64,000 nucleotides of DNA from Clostridia bacterium. Lineage in GTDB: Bacteria; Bacillota; Clostridia; Oscillospirales; Acutalibacteraceae. Where the stretch lies: positions 1 to 64,000 of the forward strand of contig JAQXOB010000045.1 in assembly GCA_029098305.1 (NCBI GenBank), in the 5' to 3' direction. A program made the position numbers and the translations under genes. A model generated the notes under the pieces. The model did not search any database. It saw only the letters and a program-made list of their open reading frames with translations, and was not told where the DNA came from. This document shows, piece after piece, positions 1 to 9,588 of this stretch; the first letter of the stretch is position 1; each line of letters opens with the position of its first letter.

Positions 1-52
1 CAGGCTTATTTGAGTTGCGTCTTTTTCCGATTTTATACCTTTTTTCTTTCAT
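1..52 (-). CDS. possible 5' end of a gene cut by the window edge
   Basis: An ATG at 52 on the minus strand opens a 17-codon frame (MKEKRYKIGKRRNSNKP) that runs off the window. A stop codon lies two codons upstream in frame, so the ATG would be the true start. It lies downstream of tgt on the same strand. No clear Shine-Dalgarno is visible and the basic peptide is too short to assign. It may be chance. Confidence 0.25.
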   Translation of the reverse strand, partial: MKEKRYKIGKRRNSNKP

Positions 53-147
53 TTTAGCTTATTTCTCATACTAATTTCCGTCAATTTCCCAAGGTAACTT
101 CTACTCCTTTCCTACTGTGGAACTTACTTTGGGAATTAACTTGATTT

Positions 148-1290
<1,143 letters not shown>

Positions 1291-1351
1291 TTAAATAAGC
1301 CGTTTTTTTCACAGAATTAGCAGAAAAGACAGGCATCTCCAATGCTGATAC

Positions 1352-1387
1352 TATATAAGATTTTACTGATTGGTAAAATCTTATATA
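1352..1387. repeat. perfect 15-bp inverted repeat upstream of tgt
   Basis: Arms TATATAAGATTTTAC and GTAAAATCTTATATA flank a 6-base loop. It lies between the antitoxin gene and tgt, which are both on the minus strand. It could be an AT-rich operator or a hairpin in the tgt leader. It lacks the GC-rich stem and following T-run of a strong intrinsic terminator. Confidence 0.6.
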
Positions 1388-1449
1388 CCATAAACAATGC
1401 AAGTCTAATATTTACAGTATATATGAAAACGCTAAAAATTTCAATAAAA

Positions 1450-1478
1450 ATAACGCAAGAGATTTTCCCCTGCGTTAT
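1450..1478 (-). terminator. intrinsic terminator after the antitoxin gene
   Basis: On the minus strand, ATAACGCA and TGCGTTAT form a stem followed by TTTTTATTG, just past the antitoxin stop codon at 1487. It would separate the toxin-antitoxin transcript from tgt. Confidence 0.7.
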
Positions 1479-1486
1479 CTTTAGGT

Positions 1487-1705
1487 TTACTGGAATGTAG
1501 CAAGATTATCCCAATCAATATCTGCTTCATCAACAAATCCGCTTTTCTCTGCATCGGCGATGTGCTTCGCCTCCTCGGAGGTGACCTTTGTAAAATCAGG
1601 GTCCCACGCAAGCACGAGCTTCTTGATAAACTCATATGCAAAGTTCTTATCATCCTCCGGTAACATATCCATTAGTCTTGCGGCTTCCAATGCAACATTA
1701 GACAT
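1487..1705 (-). CDS. antitoxin of a RelE-type toxin-antitoxin pair
   Basis: A 72-aa acidic, mostly helical protein (MSNVALEAARLMDMLPEDDK...) with a C-terminal acidic stretch (VDEADIDWDNL) of the kind that wraps a RelE toxin. It starts 17 bases after the stop of the RelE-like gene, with an AGGGGG Shine-Dalgarno. No DNA-binding fold is evident by eye in so short a sequence. The antitoxin role is inferred mainly from size, charge and its toxin neighbour; it could also be an adaptor with another partner. The pair is followed by a hairpin terminator. Confidence 0.65.
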   Translation of the reverse strand: MSNVALEAARLMDMLPEDDKNFAYEFIKKLVLAWDPDFTKVTSEEAKHIADAEKSGFVDEADIDWDNLATFQ

Positions 1706-1722
1706 TTACTTACCCCCTTTTT

Positions 1723-1983
1723 TTATTTGTAAATATCTCCACGGTTTCCAATATCGATGATAAAAATAATTTCAATATGAGATTCTGCTCCGTATTTGTA
1801 AATGATACGCCAAGAACCGACTCTCAGTCTTTTACGGTTATCGGTATAACCTTGCATAAGTTTAATATCTCCAACAGGAGGTTTAAGGGTAAGACCGTTA
1901 ATCGCTTCCCGTATTCTTGTAACGGATTTCTTATTGAGCTTTGCTAAAAATTTTAAAGCGTCTTTTGAATATCTAATTATCAT
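1723..1983 (-). CDS. RelE/ParE-family toxin
   Basis: An 86-aa basic protein with the RelE/ParE plan: N-terminal YSKDALKFLAKLNKKSVTRIREAINGL helices, a central LKPPVGDIKLMQG segment, then the beta strands RKRLRVGSWRIIYKYG and IEIIFIIDIGNRGDIYK. The RVGSWRIIY strand and the C-terminal IGNRGDIYK are typical of RelE mRNA interferases, which cut mRNA at the ribosome. It is the first gene of the pair, the reverse of the usual antitoxin-first order. ATG is preceded by GGTGG. A promoter-like sequence lies at 2023-2050. Family assignment is firm; interferase activity is inferred. Confidence 0.85.
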   Translation of the reverse strand: MIIRYSKDALKFLAKLNKKSVTRIREAINGLTLKPPVGDIKLMQGYTDNRKRLRVGSWRIIYKYGAESHIEIIFIIDIGNRGDIYK

Positions 1984-2022
1984 AAATATATTCCACCATC
2001 AGTATATGTTTTTTCTATTTCT

Positions 2023-2050
2023 ATCTTAACATATTATTGGCTAAAGTCAA
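2023..2050 (-). promoter_or_regulatory. predicted sigma-A promoter of the toxin-antitoxin pair
   Basis: On the minus strand TTGACT, a 16-base spacer and TAAGAT end about 40 bases before the toxin start codon. Confidence 0.5.
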
Positions 2051-2211
2051 TAAATTAAATGTTAATTTTTCAGCTTTTGACTTTTGCAAAAATTGTTTTT
2101 TTATAGACATCGCCATGAATTTTATGAAAATATTTGAGTTTTCTGTAAACTTGCCAATTTTATGCAACTTGTATAATCAAAGATTAGATAAACTTAATTA
2201 TTTACTTGATG

Positions 2212-3237
2212 TCAACAAATAAACATCGCATCTCCAAAAGAGAAAAATCTGTAGTTCATAGAAACAGCTGTGTTATATGTATTCATAGTATTTTCATAAC
2301 CGCAAAATGCTGATACCAGCATTATCAATGTGCTTTCGGGTAAGTGGAAATTTGTAATCAGAGCATCCATCACATTAAATTTATATCCCGGATAGATGAA
2401 TATATCTGTCCAGCCACTACACTCTTTTATTTCTCCGTGGTCTCTTGCTGCAGACTCGATAGTGCGACAGCTTGTAGTGCCAACGCAGATAACTCTTTTG
2501 CCGTTTTTCTTTGCTTTGTTGATGGTGTCAGCCGCTTCAGATGATATCTGATAGAACTCTGAATGCATGGTATGCTCTGTTATTTCGTCAGCCTTTACCG
2601 GTCTGAATGTTCCAAGTCCTACGTGCAGTGTAACAAACGCAGTTTTTATACCTTTGTCCTTAATCTTTTTGAGTAACTCATCTGTAAAGTGCAAGCCTGC
2701 TGTAGGAGCAGCGGCTGAGCCTAGCTCTCTGCTATACACAGTCTGATATCTTTCTCTATCTTCAAGTTTTTCAGTAATGTATGGTGGCAGTGGCATCTCG
2801 CCAAGCTCGTCTAATATAGGGTAAAAATCATCAATTCTGTCAAACTCTATTATTCTGTTTCCGTCAGAAAGAACTTCTTTGATGACACCGTTTAGTTTTC
2901 CATCGCCAAAGCTGATTTGGCATCCCTCTTTTGCTTTTTTTCCCGGTTTTACCAATGTTTCCCAAACATTAGCTTCTATTTGTTTTAAGAGCAAAAGCTC
3001 TATCACTGCGCCGGTATCTTTTCTTACACCAAAAAGTCTTGCCGGCAAAACCCTAGAATCATTCAAAACAAGGCAATCGCCTTTGTTTAAATAATCAATT
3101 ATATCGTAAAAGTGCTTATGCTCCAGCGTGCCATCTTCCTTGTGCATCACAAGCAGTTTTGATGAATCACGAGGGTCTGCCGGTGTCTGAGCGATAAGCT
3201 CTTTTGGCAGATCATAATAAAAATCGCTTGTTTTCAT
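2212..3237 (-). CDS. queA: S-adenosylmethionine:tRNA ribosyltransferase-isomerase
   Basis: Transfers and isomerises the ribosyl moiety of SAM onto preQ1-tRNA, giving epoxyqueuosine. The 341-aa protein carries the family's N-terminal [56 protein letters not shown] and C-terminal [19 protein letters not shown] and [13 protein letters not shown] signatures. Length and motifs are complete. In many Firmicutes queA and tgt are neighbours; here a toxin-antitoxin pair lies between them. No preQ1 riboswitch was recognised upstream. Confidence 0.97.
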   Translation of the reverse strand: MKTSDFYYDLPKELIAQTPADPRDSSKLLVMHKEDGTLEHKHFYDIIDYLNKGDCLVLNDSRVLPARLFGVRKDTGAVIELLLLKQIEANVWETLVKPGKKAKEGCQISFGDGKLNGVIKEVLSDGNRIIEFDRIDDFYPILDELGEMPLPPYITEKLEDRERYQTVYSRELGSAAAPTAGLHFTDELLKKIKDKGIKTAFVTLHVGLGTFRPVKADEITEHTMHSEFYQISSEAADTINKAKKNGKRVICVGTTSCRTIESAARDHGEIKECSGWTDIFIYPGYKFNVMDALITNFHLPESTLIMLVSAFCGYENTMNTYNTAVSMNYRFFSFGDAMFIC

Positions 3238-3356
3238 AATTTATGCTGATAAGTGATCTCAAAAACATCACTTAAAAAATCCTTTCTAAATAAATTTCTT
3301 TTTTTGAATATGTTTTTAATTTATGGCGAAAATTAATTTGCAAACCTATAAATAAA

Positions 3357-3385
3357 TTGACATATTATACAATAAATGATATATT
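3357..3385 (+). promoter_or_regulatory. predicted sigma-A promoter of the asd-dapA-dapB run
   Basis: TTGACA, a 17-base spacer and TATATT, about 95 bases before the asd start. The leader is too short for a lysine riboswitch and none was recognised. Confidence 0.7.
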
Positions 3386-3480
3386 AAATTGTGTAGCAAT
3401 ATAGATTATATGTTATTTTTTTACATATGGCAATACTTTTTTCATTTTTGAATTATTAATGTTTTGTGGAGGTTTTTCCG

Positions 3481-4557
3481 ATGAAAAAATATAATGTAGG
3501 TATAATAGGCGCAACAGGTATGGTAGGTCAGAGATTTATCACTTTATTATCCAACCATCCATGGTTTACAATCACGGCTCTTGCCGCCAGTGGTCGCTCA
3601 GCAGGCAAAAAATATTTTGAGGCAGTGGACGGCAGATGGAAGATGAACACAGACATTCCTCAGAATGTACATGATATGACTGTGCTTGATGCTAACGATA
3701 TAGATAGCGTTGCTTCCAAGGTTGATTTTGTTTTTTGTGCAGTAGATATGCCAAAAGATCAGATTCGTGCGCTTGAGGAGGCATATGCTAAGGCAGAATG
3801 TCCTGTAATTTCAAATAACAGCGCCCATCGTATGACATCTGATGTACCAATGATAGTGCCTGAGATAAACGCAGACCATGCAAAGATCATCCCTGCTCAG
3901 AGAGAACGATTGGGCACAAAGAAGGGCTTTATTGCGGTTAAGTCTAACTGCTCATTGCAGAGCTATGTGCCTGCTATACATCCTCTGATGGACTTGGGTG
4001 TTACTAAGATACTTGCTTGTACATATCAGGCTATCTCAGGAGCAGGAAAAACTTTTGAAACATGGCCTGAGATGGTGGATAACATCATACCATATATAGG
4101 CGGAGAAGAAGAAAAGTCTGAGAAAGAGCCTCTTAAGATTTGGGGTAAAATTGATGGGAATAAAATAGTAGATGCAGATGATATTATGATAACATCACAG
4201 TGCCTCAGAGTGCCGGTGAGTGATGGACACACAGCCGCTGTGTTTGTATCTTTTAAAGAAAAAGTGTCTATAGATGACTTAAAAGCAAGAATGATAAATT
4301 ATAAAGGAAGAGCTCAAGAGCTAAATCTGCCTAGTGCGCCTAAGCAATTTATCTATTATTTCGAGGAGAACGATCGTCCTCAGATAAAGAGTGAGAGAAA
4401 CCTTGAAAACGGTATGGCAATATCTGTTGGCAGGTTGAGAGAAGATACTCAATATGACGTTAAATTCATATGTATGTCTCATAACACATTAAGAGGTGCT
4501 GCTGGTGGTGCTGTGCTTATGGCAGAGTTGCTTTGTGCTGAGGGATATATCGACTGA
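3481..4557 (+). CDS. asd: aspartate-semialdehyde dehydrogenase
   Basis: Reduces aspartyl phosphate to aspartate semialdehyde, the branch point to lysine/diaminopimelate, methionine and threonine. The N-terminal Rossmann loop is GIIGATGMVGQRF; the [10 protein letters not shown] Cys lies in VKSNCSLQSY, and NNSAHRMTSDVPMIVPEIN and ISGAGKTFETWPEM match the archaeal/fungal-like branch of the family rather than the E. coli-type. The track start (GTG 3466) contains the Shine-Dalgarno itself; GGAGG at 3468-3472 points to the ATG at 3481, giving 358 aa. First gene of a plus-strand run with dapA 22 bases downstream. Confidence 0.95.
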   Translation: MKKYNVGIIGATGMVGQRFITLLSNHPWFTITALAASGRSAGKKYFEAVDGRWKMNTDIPQNVHDMTVLDANDIDSVASKVDFVFCAVDMPKDQIRALEEAYAKAECPVISNNSAHRMTSDVPMIVPEINADHAKIIPAQRERLGTKKGFIAVKSNCSLQSYVPAIHPLMDLGVTKILACTYQAISGAGKTFETWPEMVDNIIPYIGGEEEKSEKEPLKIWGKIDGNKIVDADDIMITSQCLRVPVSDGHTAAVFVSFKEKVSIDDLKARMINYKGRAQELNLPSAPKQFIYYFEENDRPQIKSERNLENGMAISVGRLREDTQYDVKFICMSHNTLRGAAGGAVLMAELLCAEGYID

Positions 4558-4579
4558 TTTTTTAGGGGAGATAATTTTA

Positions 4580-5467
4580 ATGAAAAAAGTTATATTTGAG
4601 GGTGCAGCAGTAGCACTTGTTACACCAATGTATGAGGATGGCTCTGTAAACTATGATGTTTATGAAAAGCTTGTAGATTTTCAAATAGAAAACGGAACAG
4701 ATGCTCTTGTGGTAATGGGCACAACAGGTGAGTCTGTGTGTATGCACAACGAAGAACGTGAAAGGCTTGTAGACATCACAGTGCAAAAAGCCAAAGGCAA
4801 AGTACCTATCATAGTAGGAACAGGCAGTAATGACACTAATTATAGTATAATGCGTTCTAAAAAGGCAGAGGCATTAGGAGCAGATGCCGTGCTGTGTGTT
4901 ACACCATATTATAACAAAACATCACAAGATGGTTTGGTTCAGCATTATAACATGATAGCAGACAGCGTAGATATACCGGTGATATTATACAATGTGCCAT
5001 CAAGAACAGGCGTAAATATCAAGCCTGAAACTTACTACAAACTATCGAAACATCCCAATATTGTAGCTACAAAAGAAGCCAACGGCGATATCTCCAGTGT
5101 GGCAAAGACGATATCTTTATGCGGGGATGATCTTACAGTATATTCCGGCAATGACGATCAGACAGTACCTCTAATGTCACTTGGTGCTAAAGGTGTTATA
5201 TCTGTTTTTTCCAATATTATGCCAAGAGAATGTCATGCGCTTACTCAGGCTATGTTAAATAGCGACATCCGCGAGGGTTCCAGACTCCAGCTTAAATATC
5301 TGGAGCTTATGAATGCGTTGTTTATGGATGTTAATCCTATACCTGTAAAAGCGGCTATGAATCTGTTGGGATATAATTGTGGAAACTGCCGTATGCCGCT
5401 CGTTCCGATGGCAGATGGTGAACTGGAAAAGCTGAAAAACTGTATGAAAAAATACGGACTACTATAA
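4580..5467 (+). CDS. dapA: 4-hydroxy-tetrahydrodipicolinate synthase
   Basis: Condenses pyruvate with aspartate semialdehyde to open the diaminopimelate pathway for peptidoglycan, lysine and spore dipicolinate. A TIM-barrel aldolase of 295 aa with GTTGES near residue 47, the Tyr in ILYNVPSRTG, and the Schiff-base Lys in IVATKEANGD. The ORF track begins at 4496 inside asd; AGGGGAG (4564-4570) before the ATG at 4580 and the MKKVIFEGAAVALVTP start support the shorter protein. It follows asd by 22 bases and precedes dapB, so the three are probably co-transcribed. Confidence 0.97.
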   Translation: MKKVIFEGAAVALVTPMYEDGSVNYDVYEKLVDFQIENGTDALVVMGTTGESVCMHNEERERLVDITVQKAKGKVPIIVGTGSNDTNYSIMRSKKAEALGADAVLCVTPYYNKTSQDGLVQHYNMIADSVDIPVILYNVPSRTGVNIKPETYYKLSKHPNIVATKEANGDISSVAKTISLCGDDLTVYSGNDDQTVPLMSLGAKGVISVFSNIMPRECHALTQAMLNSDIREGSRLQLKYLELMNALFMDVNPIPVKAAMNLLGYNCGNCRMPLVPMADGELEKLKNCMKKYGLL

Positions 5468-5510
5468 AATACATAAACTAAATTTTCAGGATGTGAAAAG
5501 AGGTATGAGT

Positions 5511-6269
5511 ATGACAGAAATTATTTTGTGCGGATGCAACGGAAAAATGGGTAAAAATATTTCCGCTATCGCTTCTCAGACTGAGGGTTTTTCAGTGGTG
5601 GCAGGTGTAGATGTCTTTGCTGAAGCAGAAACACGATTTCCTGTTTTTAAGAGTTTTGCAGATATGAAAGAGTATCCCGGCGCTGTTATCATTGATTTTT
5701 CGCATCCATCAGTGCTTCAAAATCTGCTTTCATACGCCATAAAGCACAAAAACCCTTGTGTAATTTGTACAACAGGACTTTCTGAAAATGATGTAGCAAA
5801 AATAAAAAAGGCAAGCGAAAAAATACCTATATTCTATTCGGGTAATATGTCAATAGGAATAAATCTACTGATTTCACTTGCAAAGACAGCGGCAAAGACT
5901 CTAGGCAACGATTTTGATATTGAGATAATAGAGAAGCATCATAATCTTAAGCTCGATGCACCTAGTGGAACAGCATTTATGATTGCAAACGCTGTAAACG
6001 AATCTAATGATCACAAATACATATATGACCGCCACAATGTGAGAAAAAGACGTGATAAAAAAGAGATTGGTATGCACTCAGTAAGAGGAGGCACAATAGT
6101 TGGTGAGCATGAGATAATCTTCGCAGGCAATGACGAGGTTATCACTGTATCTCATAGCGCACAGTCAAAAACTGTGTTTGCACAGGGTGCAATAAGAGCT
6201 TCTGAGTTTTTAAAAGATAAAAAAAGCGGTATGTATGATATGAATGATATAATACGTTCAAAAATTTGA
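5511..6269 (+). CDS. dapB: 4-hydroxy-tetrahydrodipicolinate reductase
   Basis: NAD(P)H-dependent second step of diaminopimelate synthesis after DapA. Visible are the nucleotide loop GCNGKMGKNI, ATP-free Rossmann fold, CTTGLSE, and the catalytic and substrate motif EKHHNLKLDAPSGTA, followed by HSVRGGTIVGEHEIIFAG. AAGAGG (5498-5503) is only 1 base from the internal ATG at 5505 but 7 from the ATG at 5511, so MTEIILCG is taken as the start (252 aa) rather than the track's GTG at 5493. Belongs to the asd-dapA-dapB run. Confidence 0.96.
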   Translation: MTEIILCGCNGKMGKNISAIASQTEGFSVVAGVDVFAEAETRFPVFKSFADMKEYPGAVIIDFSHPSVLQNLLSYAIKHKNPCVICTTGLSENDVAKIKKASEKIPIFYSGNMSIGINLLISLAKTAAKTLGNDFDIEIIEKHHNLKLDAPSGTAFMIANAVNESNDHKYIYDRHNVRKRRDKKEIGMHSVRGGTIVGEHEIIFAGNDEVITVSHSAQSKTVFAQGAIRASEFLKDKKSGMYDMNDIIRSKI

Positions 6270-6294
6270 CAAAGGGGGTTAAGAAAACAAAGTC

Positions 6295-8433
6295 ATGGGA
6301 AAAAAACAAAAAAAGAAAGTACACGTTTCACCAAAAACAAAGTATGGTTATCCATATCATAACAGAGAGTTAAGCTGGATGGACTTTAATAATCGTGTGC
6401 TTGAGGAAGCCTTTGAAAAGGAAAATCCAATTTTTGAAAGAATGAAGTTTTTATCTATAACAGCATCAAACCTTGATGAGTTCTTTATGGTGAGAGTAGC
6501 TGGAATTTCGGAACAAATTCATTCTAATTACACTTCCCCTGACCCATCAGGCTTATCACCCAAAATGCAGATGGAAAAGCTAAGTGAAAAGATTCATCGC
6601 TTTTCTGAAAAGCAGTATAACTGCTATAATCGCTCGCTGATACCTGCGCTAAAAAAATATGGTTTTCATTTTTTGAGTTTGCAGGAGCTAAACGATAAGC
6701 AAAAGAAATTTATAAAAAAATATTTTATGCATATAGTCTTTCCTGTGCTAACCCCGCTGGCTGTAGACACAAGCAGACCATTCCCTTTGCTCGGAAACAA
6801 AACTGTAAATATAGCAGTTAGACTTCGCACAGAGGATAAGGAAAACGCATTTGCACTTTTGCAGGTTCCATCTATATTGCCTAGATTTCTTGAGTTGCCA
6901 TCTCAGAGTGGTAAAAAAGAATTTATATTATTGGAAAATGTAATTCTTGATAATCTTAAAGATGTATTTGAGGTTTATAAGATAAAATCATCATGTATAT
7001 TCAGAATAACAAGAGACAGCGATCTTGAAATTGATGAAGAGGCTGACGATTTGCTGATAGAGATAGAAAAATCTATCAAGAAGCGCAAGAGGGGTAAGCC
7101 TATTCGACTTGAGCTTCAAGGAGCGTGCGACAAGGAACTAGAAAAATTCCTTATTACTATGCTTGATGTGGAGCCATGTGATATCTATCATCAGCATGGA
7201 CCACTTGACCTCACGTTTTTATCCAAGTTTTCATCAATGGATGATTACCCACAACATTTGTTTAAACCTATAGTTCCGGTAGATCCACCGGCAGAGTTTT
7301 ATGGATATGATGATGTGTTTGAGGCTATCAGAGAAAAAGATCGTCTTGTGCATCATCCTTATGAGAGCTTCAGCACAGTGGTAAACTTTATCAGGCAGGC
7401 TGCTGACGATGAAAACGTGCTTGCAATAAAGCAGACTTTGTATCGTGTGAGCGGAAAGTCCCCTATAATCGAGGCGCTTATAAGAGCAGCCGAAAATGGC
7501 AAGCAGGTAACAGTCTTAGTGGAGCTAAAGGCACGCTTTGACGAAGAAAACAATATTCATTGGGCCAAGAAGCTTGAAAAAGCAGGTTGCCATGTTATAT
7601 ACGGAGTACATGGTCTCAAAACTCACTGTAAGATAGCCCTTGTGGTGTGCAAAGAGGAAAATGGAATTCGCAGATATATTCATATGGGTACAGGCAATTA
7701 TAACGATATTACAGCACGATTCTATACAGATATTGGTATGTTTACTTGTCGTGAAGATTATGGCGAAGATGCCTCATGTCTATTTAATGTGCTCACAGGC
7801 TATTCCAGACCTCCCGAATACAACAGATTTATTGTAGCCCCAAAGGGTATGAGAAGCTTTTTTGAAGAGAAAATAAAGGCAGAAATAGAAAATTCCAAAA
7901 AAGGGCTTCCGTCAGGTATTATAGTTAAGGTTAACTCACTGGTTGATCCGGAGATAATCAAGTTGTTATATAAGGCGTCTCAGGCAGGTGTAAAGATACA
8001 GCTTATAGTGCGTGGAATATGCTGTCTGATACCCGGCATAGAGGGTATTAGTGAAAATATCACTGTAAATAGTATTGTAGGACAATTGCTTGAGCATAGC
8101 AGAATCTTTATTTTTGAAAATAACGGTGACAAGCTCATATATATGGGCAGTGCCGACTGGATGCCAAGAAACCTCGATCGCAGGGTAGAGCTTGTGTTTC
8201 CTGTGCTTGATGAAGATCTCAGGAGGCGTGTATGTGAGATTATAGATGTATCTCTGAGAGATACAATCAACAGACGCATACAGCACAGCGATACTTCCTA
8301 TGTCCTTGTAGACAGACGTGGCAAAAAGAAATGCAATAGTCAAAAAGTTCTTTCGCAGATGGCAAAGGAAGCATATATTGAAGCAAAACAAAGATACGAG
8401 GAAAGCAAAGAAATTAAAAACGAAGATAACTAA
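6295..8433 (+). CDS. ppk1: polyphosphate kinase 1
   Basis: Reversibly polymerises the gamma phosphate of ATP into inorganic polyphosphate. The 712-aa length and four-domain plan fit PPK1: N domain from YHNRELSWMDFNNRVLEEA, head domain, and two phospholipase-D-like C-terminal domains. The autophosphorylated His lies in GLKTHCKIALV and the second [10 protein letters not shown] His in LLEHSRIFIFENNG; IHMGTGNYND and MGSADWMPRNLDRRVE are also clear. A purine-rich AAAGGGGG lies about 15 bases before the ATG, a long spacing. It sits 25 bases after dapB and 24 before the pfkA start. Why polyphosphate and lysine genes are together is not obvious. Confidence 0.96.
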   Translation: MGKKQKKKVHVSPKTKYGYPYHNRELSWMDFNNRVLEEAFEKENPIFERMKFLSITASNLDEFFMVRVAGISEQIHSNYTSPDPSGLSPKMQMEKLSEKIHRFSEKQYNCYNRSLIPALKKYGFHFLSLQELNDKQKKFIKKYFMHIVFPVLTPLAVDTSRPFPLLGNKTVNIAVRLRTEDKENAFALLQVPSILPRFLELPSQSGKKEFILLENVILDNLKDVFEVYKIKSSCIFRITRDSDLEIDEEADDLLIEIEKSIKKRKRGKPIRLELQGACDKELEKFLITMLDVEPCDIYHQHGPLDLTFLSKFSSMDDYPQHLFKPIVPVDPPAEFYGYDDVFEAIREKDRLVHHPYESFSTVVNFIRQAADDENVLAIKQTLYRVSGKSPIIEALIRAAENGKQVTVLVELKARFDEENNIHWAKKLEKAGCHVIYGVHGLKTHCKIALVVCKEENGIRRYIHMGTGNYNDITARFYTDIGMFTCREDYGEDASCLFNVLTGYSRPPEYNRFIVAPKGMRSFFEEKIKAEIENSKKGLPSGIIVKVNSLVDPEIIKLLYKASQAGVKIQLIVRGICCLIPGIEGISENITVNSIVGQLLEHSRIFIFENNGDKLIYMGSADWMPRNLDRRVELVFPVLDEDLRRRVCEIIDVSLRDTINRRIQHSDTSYVLVDRRGKKKCNSQKVLSQMAKEAYIEAKQRYEESKEIKNEDN

Positions 8434-8457
8434 ATTTAATAGGAAAGGATGTCAGCA

Positions 8458-9540
8458 ATGAAAAGAATAGGTATTCTAACAAGTGGCGGAGATTGTCAAG
8501 GGCTAAACGCAGCAATAAGAGGTGTTGCTAAGGCACTATATGAGCATTATGGCGAAGAAAAGCTTGAAATCATCGGTATACAAGATGGTTACAAAGGTCT
8601 GATTCATGGCCAGTACAAAAAGCTGGAGAAAAAAGACCTTTCCGGCATCCTTACCATGGGTGGAACTATCCTGGGTACATCACGTCAGCCATTCAAGCTC
8701 ATGCGTGTCATTGACGAGGCAGATAACGTAGATAAAGTTGCAGCTATGAAGGAAAATTACAAGAAGATGAAGCTGGATTGCATTGCTATATTAGGCGGTA
8801 ATGGCACACAAAAAACAGCAAATCTTCTAAGAGAAGAAGGACTTAATGTGGTTTCACTGCCAAAAACTATTGATAATGATCTATGGGGAACAGAGATGAC
8901 ATTTGGATTCCAAAGTGCTGTAGACATCGCTACAAATGTTATCGACTGTATTCACACCACAGCCACATCGCATGGCAGAGTTTTCATAGTAGAGCTAATG
9001 GGACACAAGGCCGGTTGGCTCACACTATATGCAGGTATAGCAGGCGGTGCAGATATTATCTTGATACCAGAGATACCATATGACCTCAAGTCTGTTATCA
9101 AGACATTAAAAGCCCGTACTGAGAGCGGAAAAAACTTCTCTATTCTTGCAGTTGCTGAGGGTGCGATATCAAAGGAATACGCCTCATTACCAAAAAAACA
9201 GCGCAAGCAAGCTATGGCTCAGATTCCTTATCCATCAATCTCATATAAACTGGCGCACGAGATAGAAGAGGCAACAGGTCAAGAGACAAGAGTTACAGTG
9301 CCTGGTCATTTTCAGAGAGGTGGCAGTCCTTGTCCTTATGACAGAGTGCTTTCCTCAAGACTTGGTACAGCAGCCGCACAGCTTATTATAGAGAAAAAAT
9401 ATGGAAATATGGTTGCTGTTAAGGGTAATGATATAGTTGCAGTGCCACTTGAAGAGGTAGCAGGCAAGATAAAGACAGTCCCAACAGATTCACCGGTGAT
9501 TCAGAGTGCTAGAGAGCTTGGCATTTGCTTCGGTGATTGA
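8458..9540 (+). CDS. pfkA: 6-phosphofructokinase (PfkA superfamily, mixed-substrate branch)
   Basis: Phosphorylates fructose 6-phosphate. Motifs are RIGILTSGGDCQGLNAAIRG, GGTILGTSR, the phosphoryl-donor loop LGGNGTQ, catalytic PKTIDNDL, ELMGHKAGWL and GHFQRGG. The donor loop has Gly at the position equivalent to E. coli Gly104 (typical of ATP use) and Lys in PKTIDND where E. coli has Gly (typical of group III and PPi enzymes), so the donor cannot be settled by reading. It is 360 aa, longer than E. coli-type PfkA (about 320). AGGAAAGG (8441-8448) overlaps the track's ATG at 8449 and is 9 bases from the ATG at 8458, hence this start. Confidence 0.92.
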   Translation: MKRIGILTSGGDCQGLNAAIRGVAKALYEHYGEEKLEIIGIQDGYKGLIHGQYKKLEKKDLSGILTMGGTILGTSRQPFKLMRVIDEADNVDKVAAMKENYKKMKLDCIAILGGNGTQKTANLLREEGLNVVSLPKTIDNDLWGTEMTFGFQSAVDIATNVIDCIHTTATSHGRVFIVELMGHKAGWLTLYAGIAGGADIILIPEIPYDLKSVIKTLKARTESGKNFSILAVAEGAISKEYASLPKKQRKQAMAQIPYPSISYKLAHEIEEATGQETRVTVPGHFQRGGSPCPYDRVLSSRLGTAAAQLIIEKKYGNMVAVKGNDIVAVPLEEVAGKIKTVPTDSPVIQSARELGICFGD

Positions 9541-9588
9541 TATACCACATAGATTTTAAAATAATCACAGCAAAGGAGCTAGAAAAAC

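Noticed and set aside
2037-2222. 61-aa plus-strand ORF in the gap between the toxin and queA
   Set aside because: AT-rich, no ribosome site, no recognisable family, and it covers the toxin promoter.
3386-3480. Lysine riboswitch upstream of asd-dapA
   Set aside because: Only about 95 bases lie between promoter and start; the five-helix lysine element needs about twice that.
7966-8391. 141-aa and 99-aa minus-strand ORFs
   Set aside because: Shadows of ppk1, which has full motifs on the plus strand.
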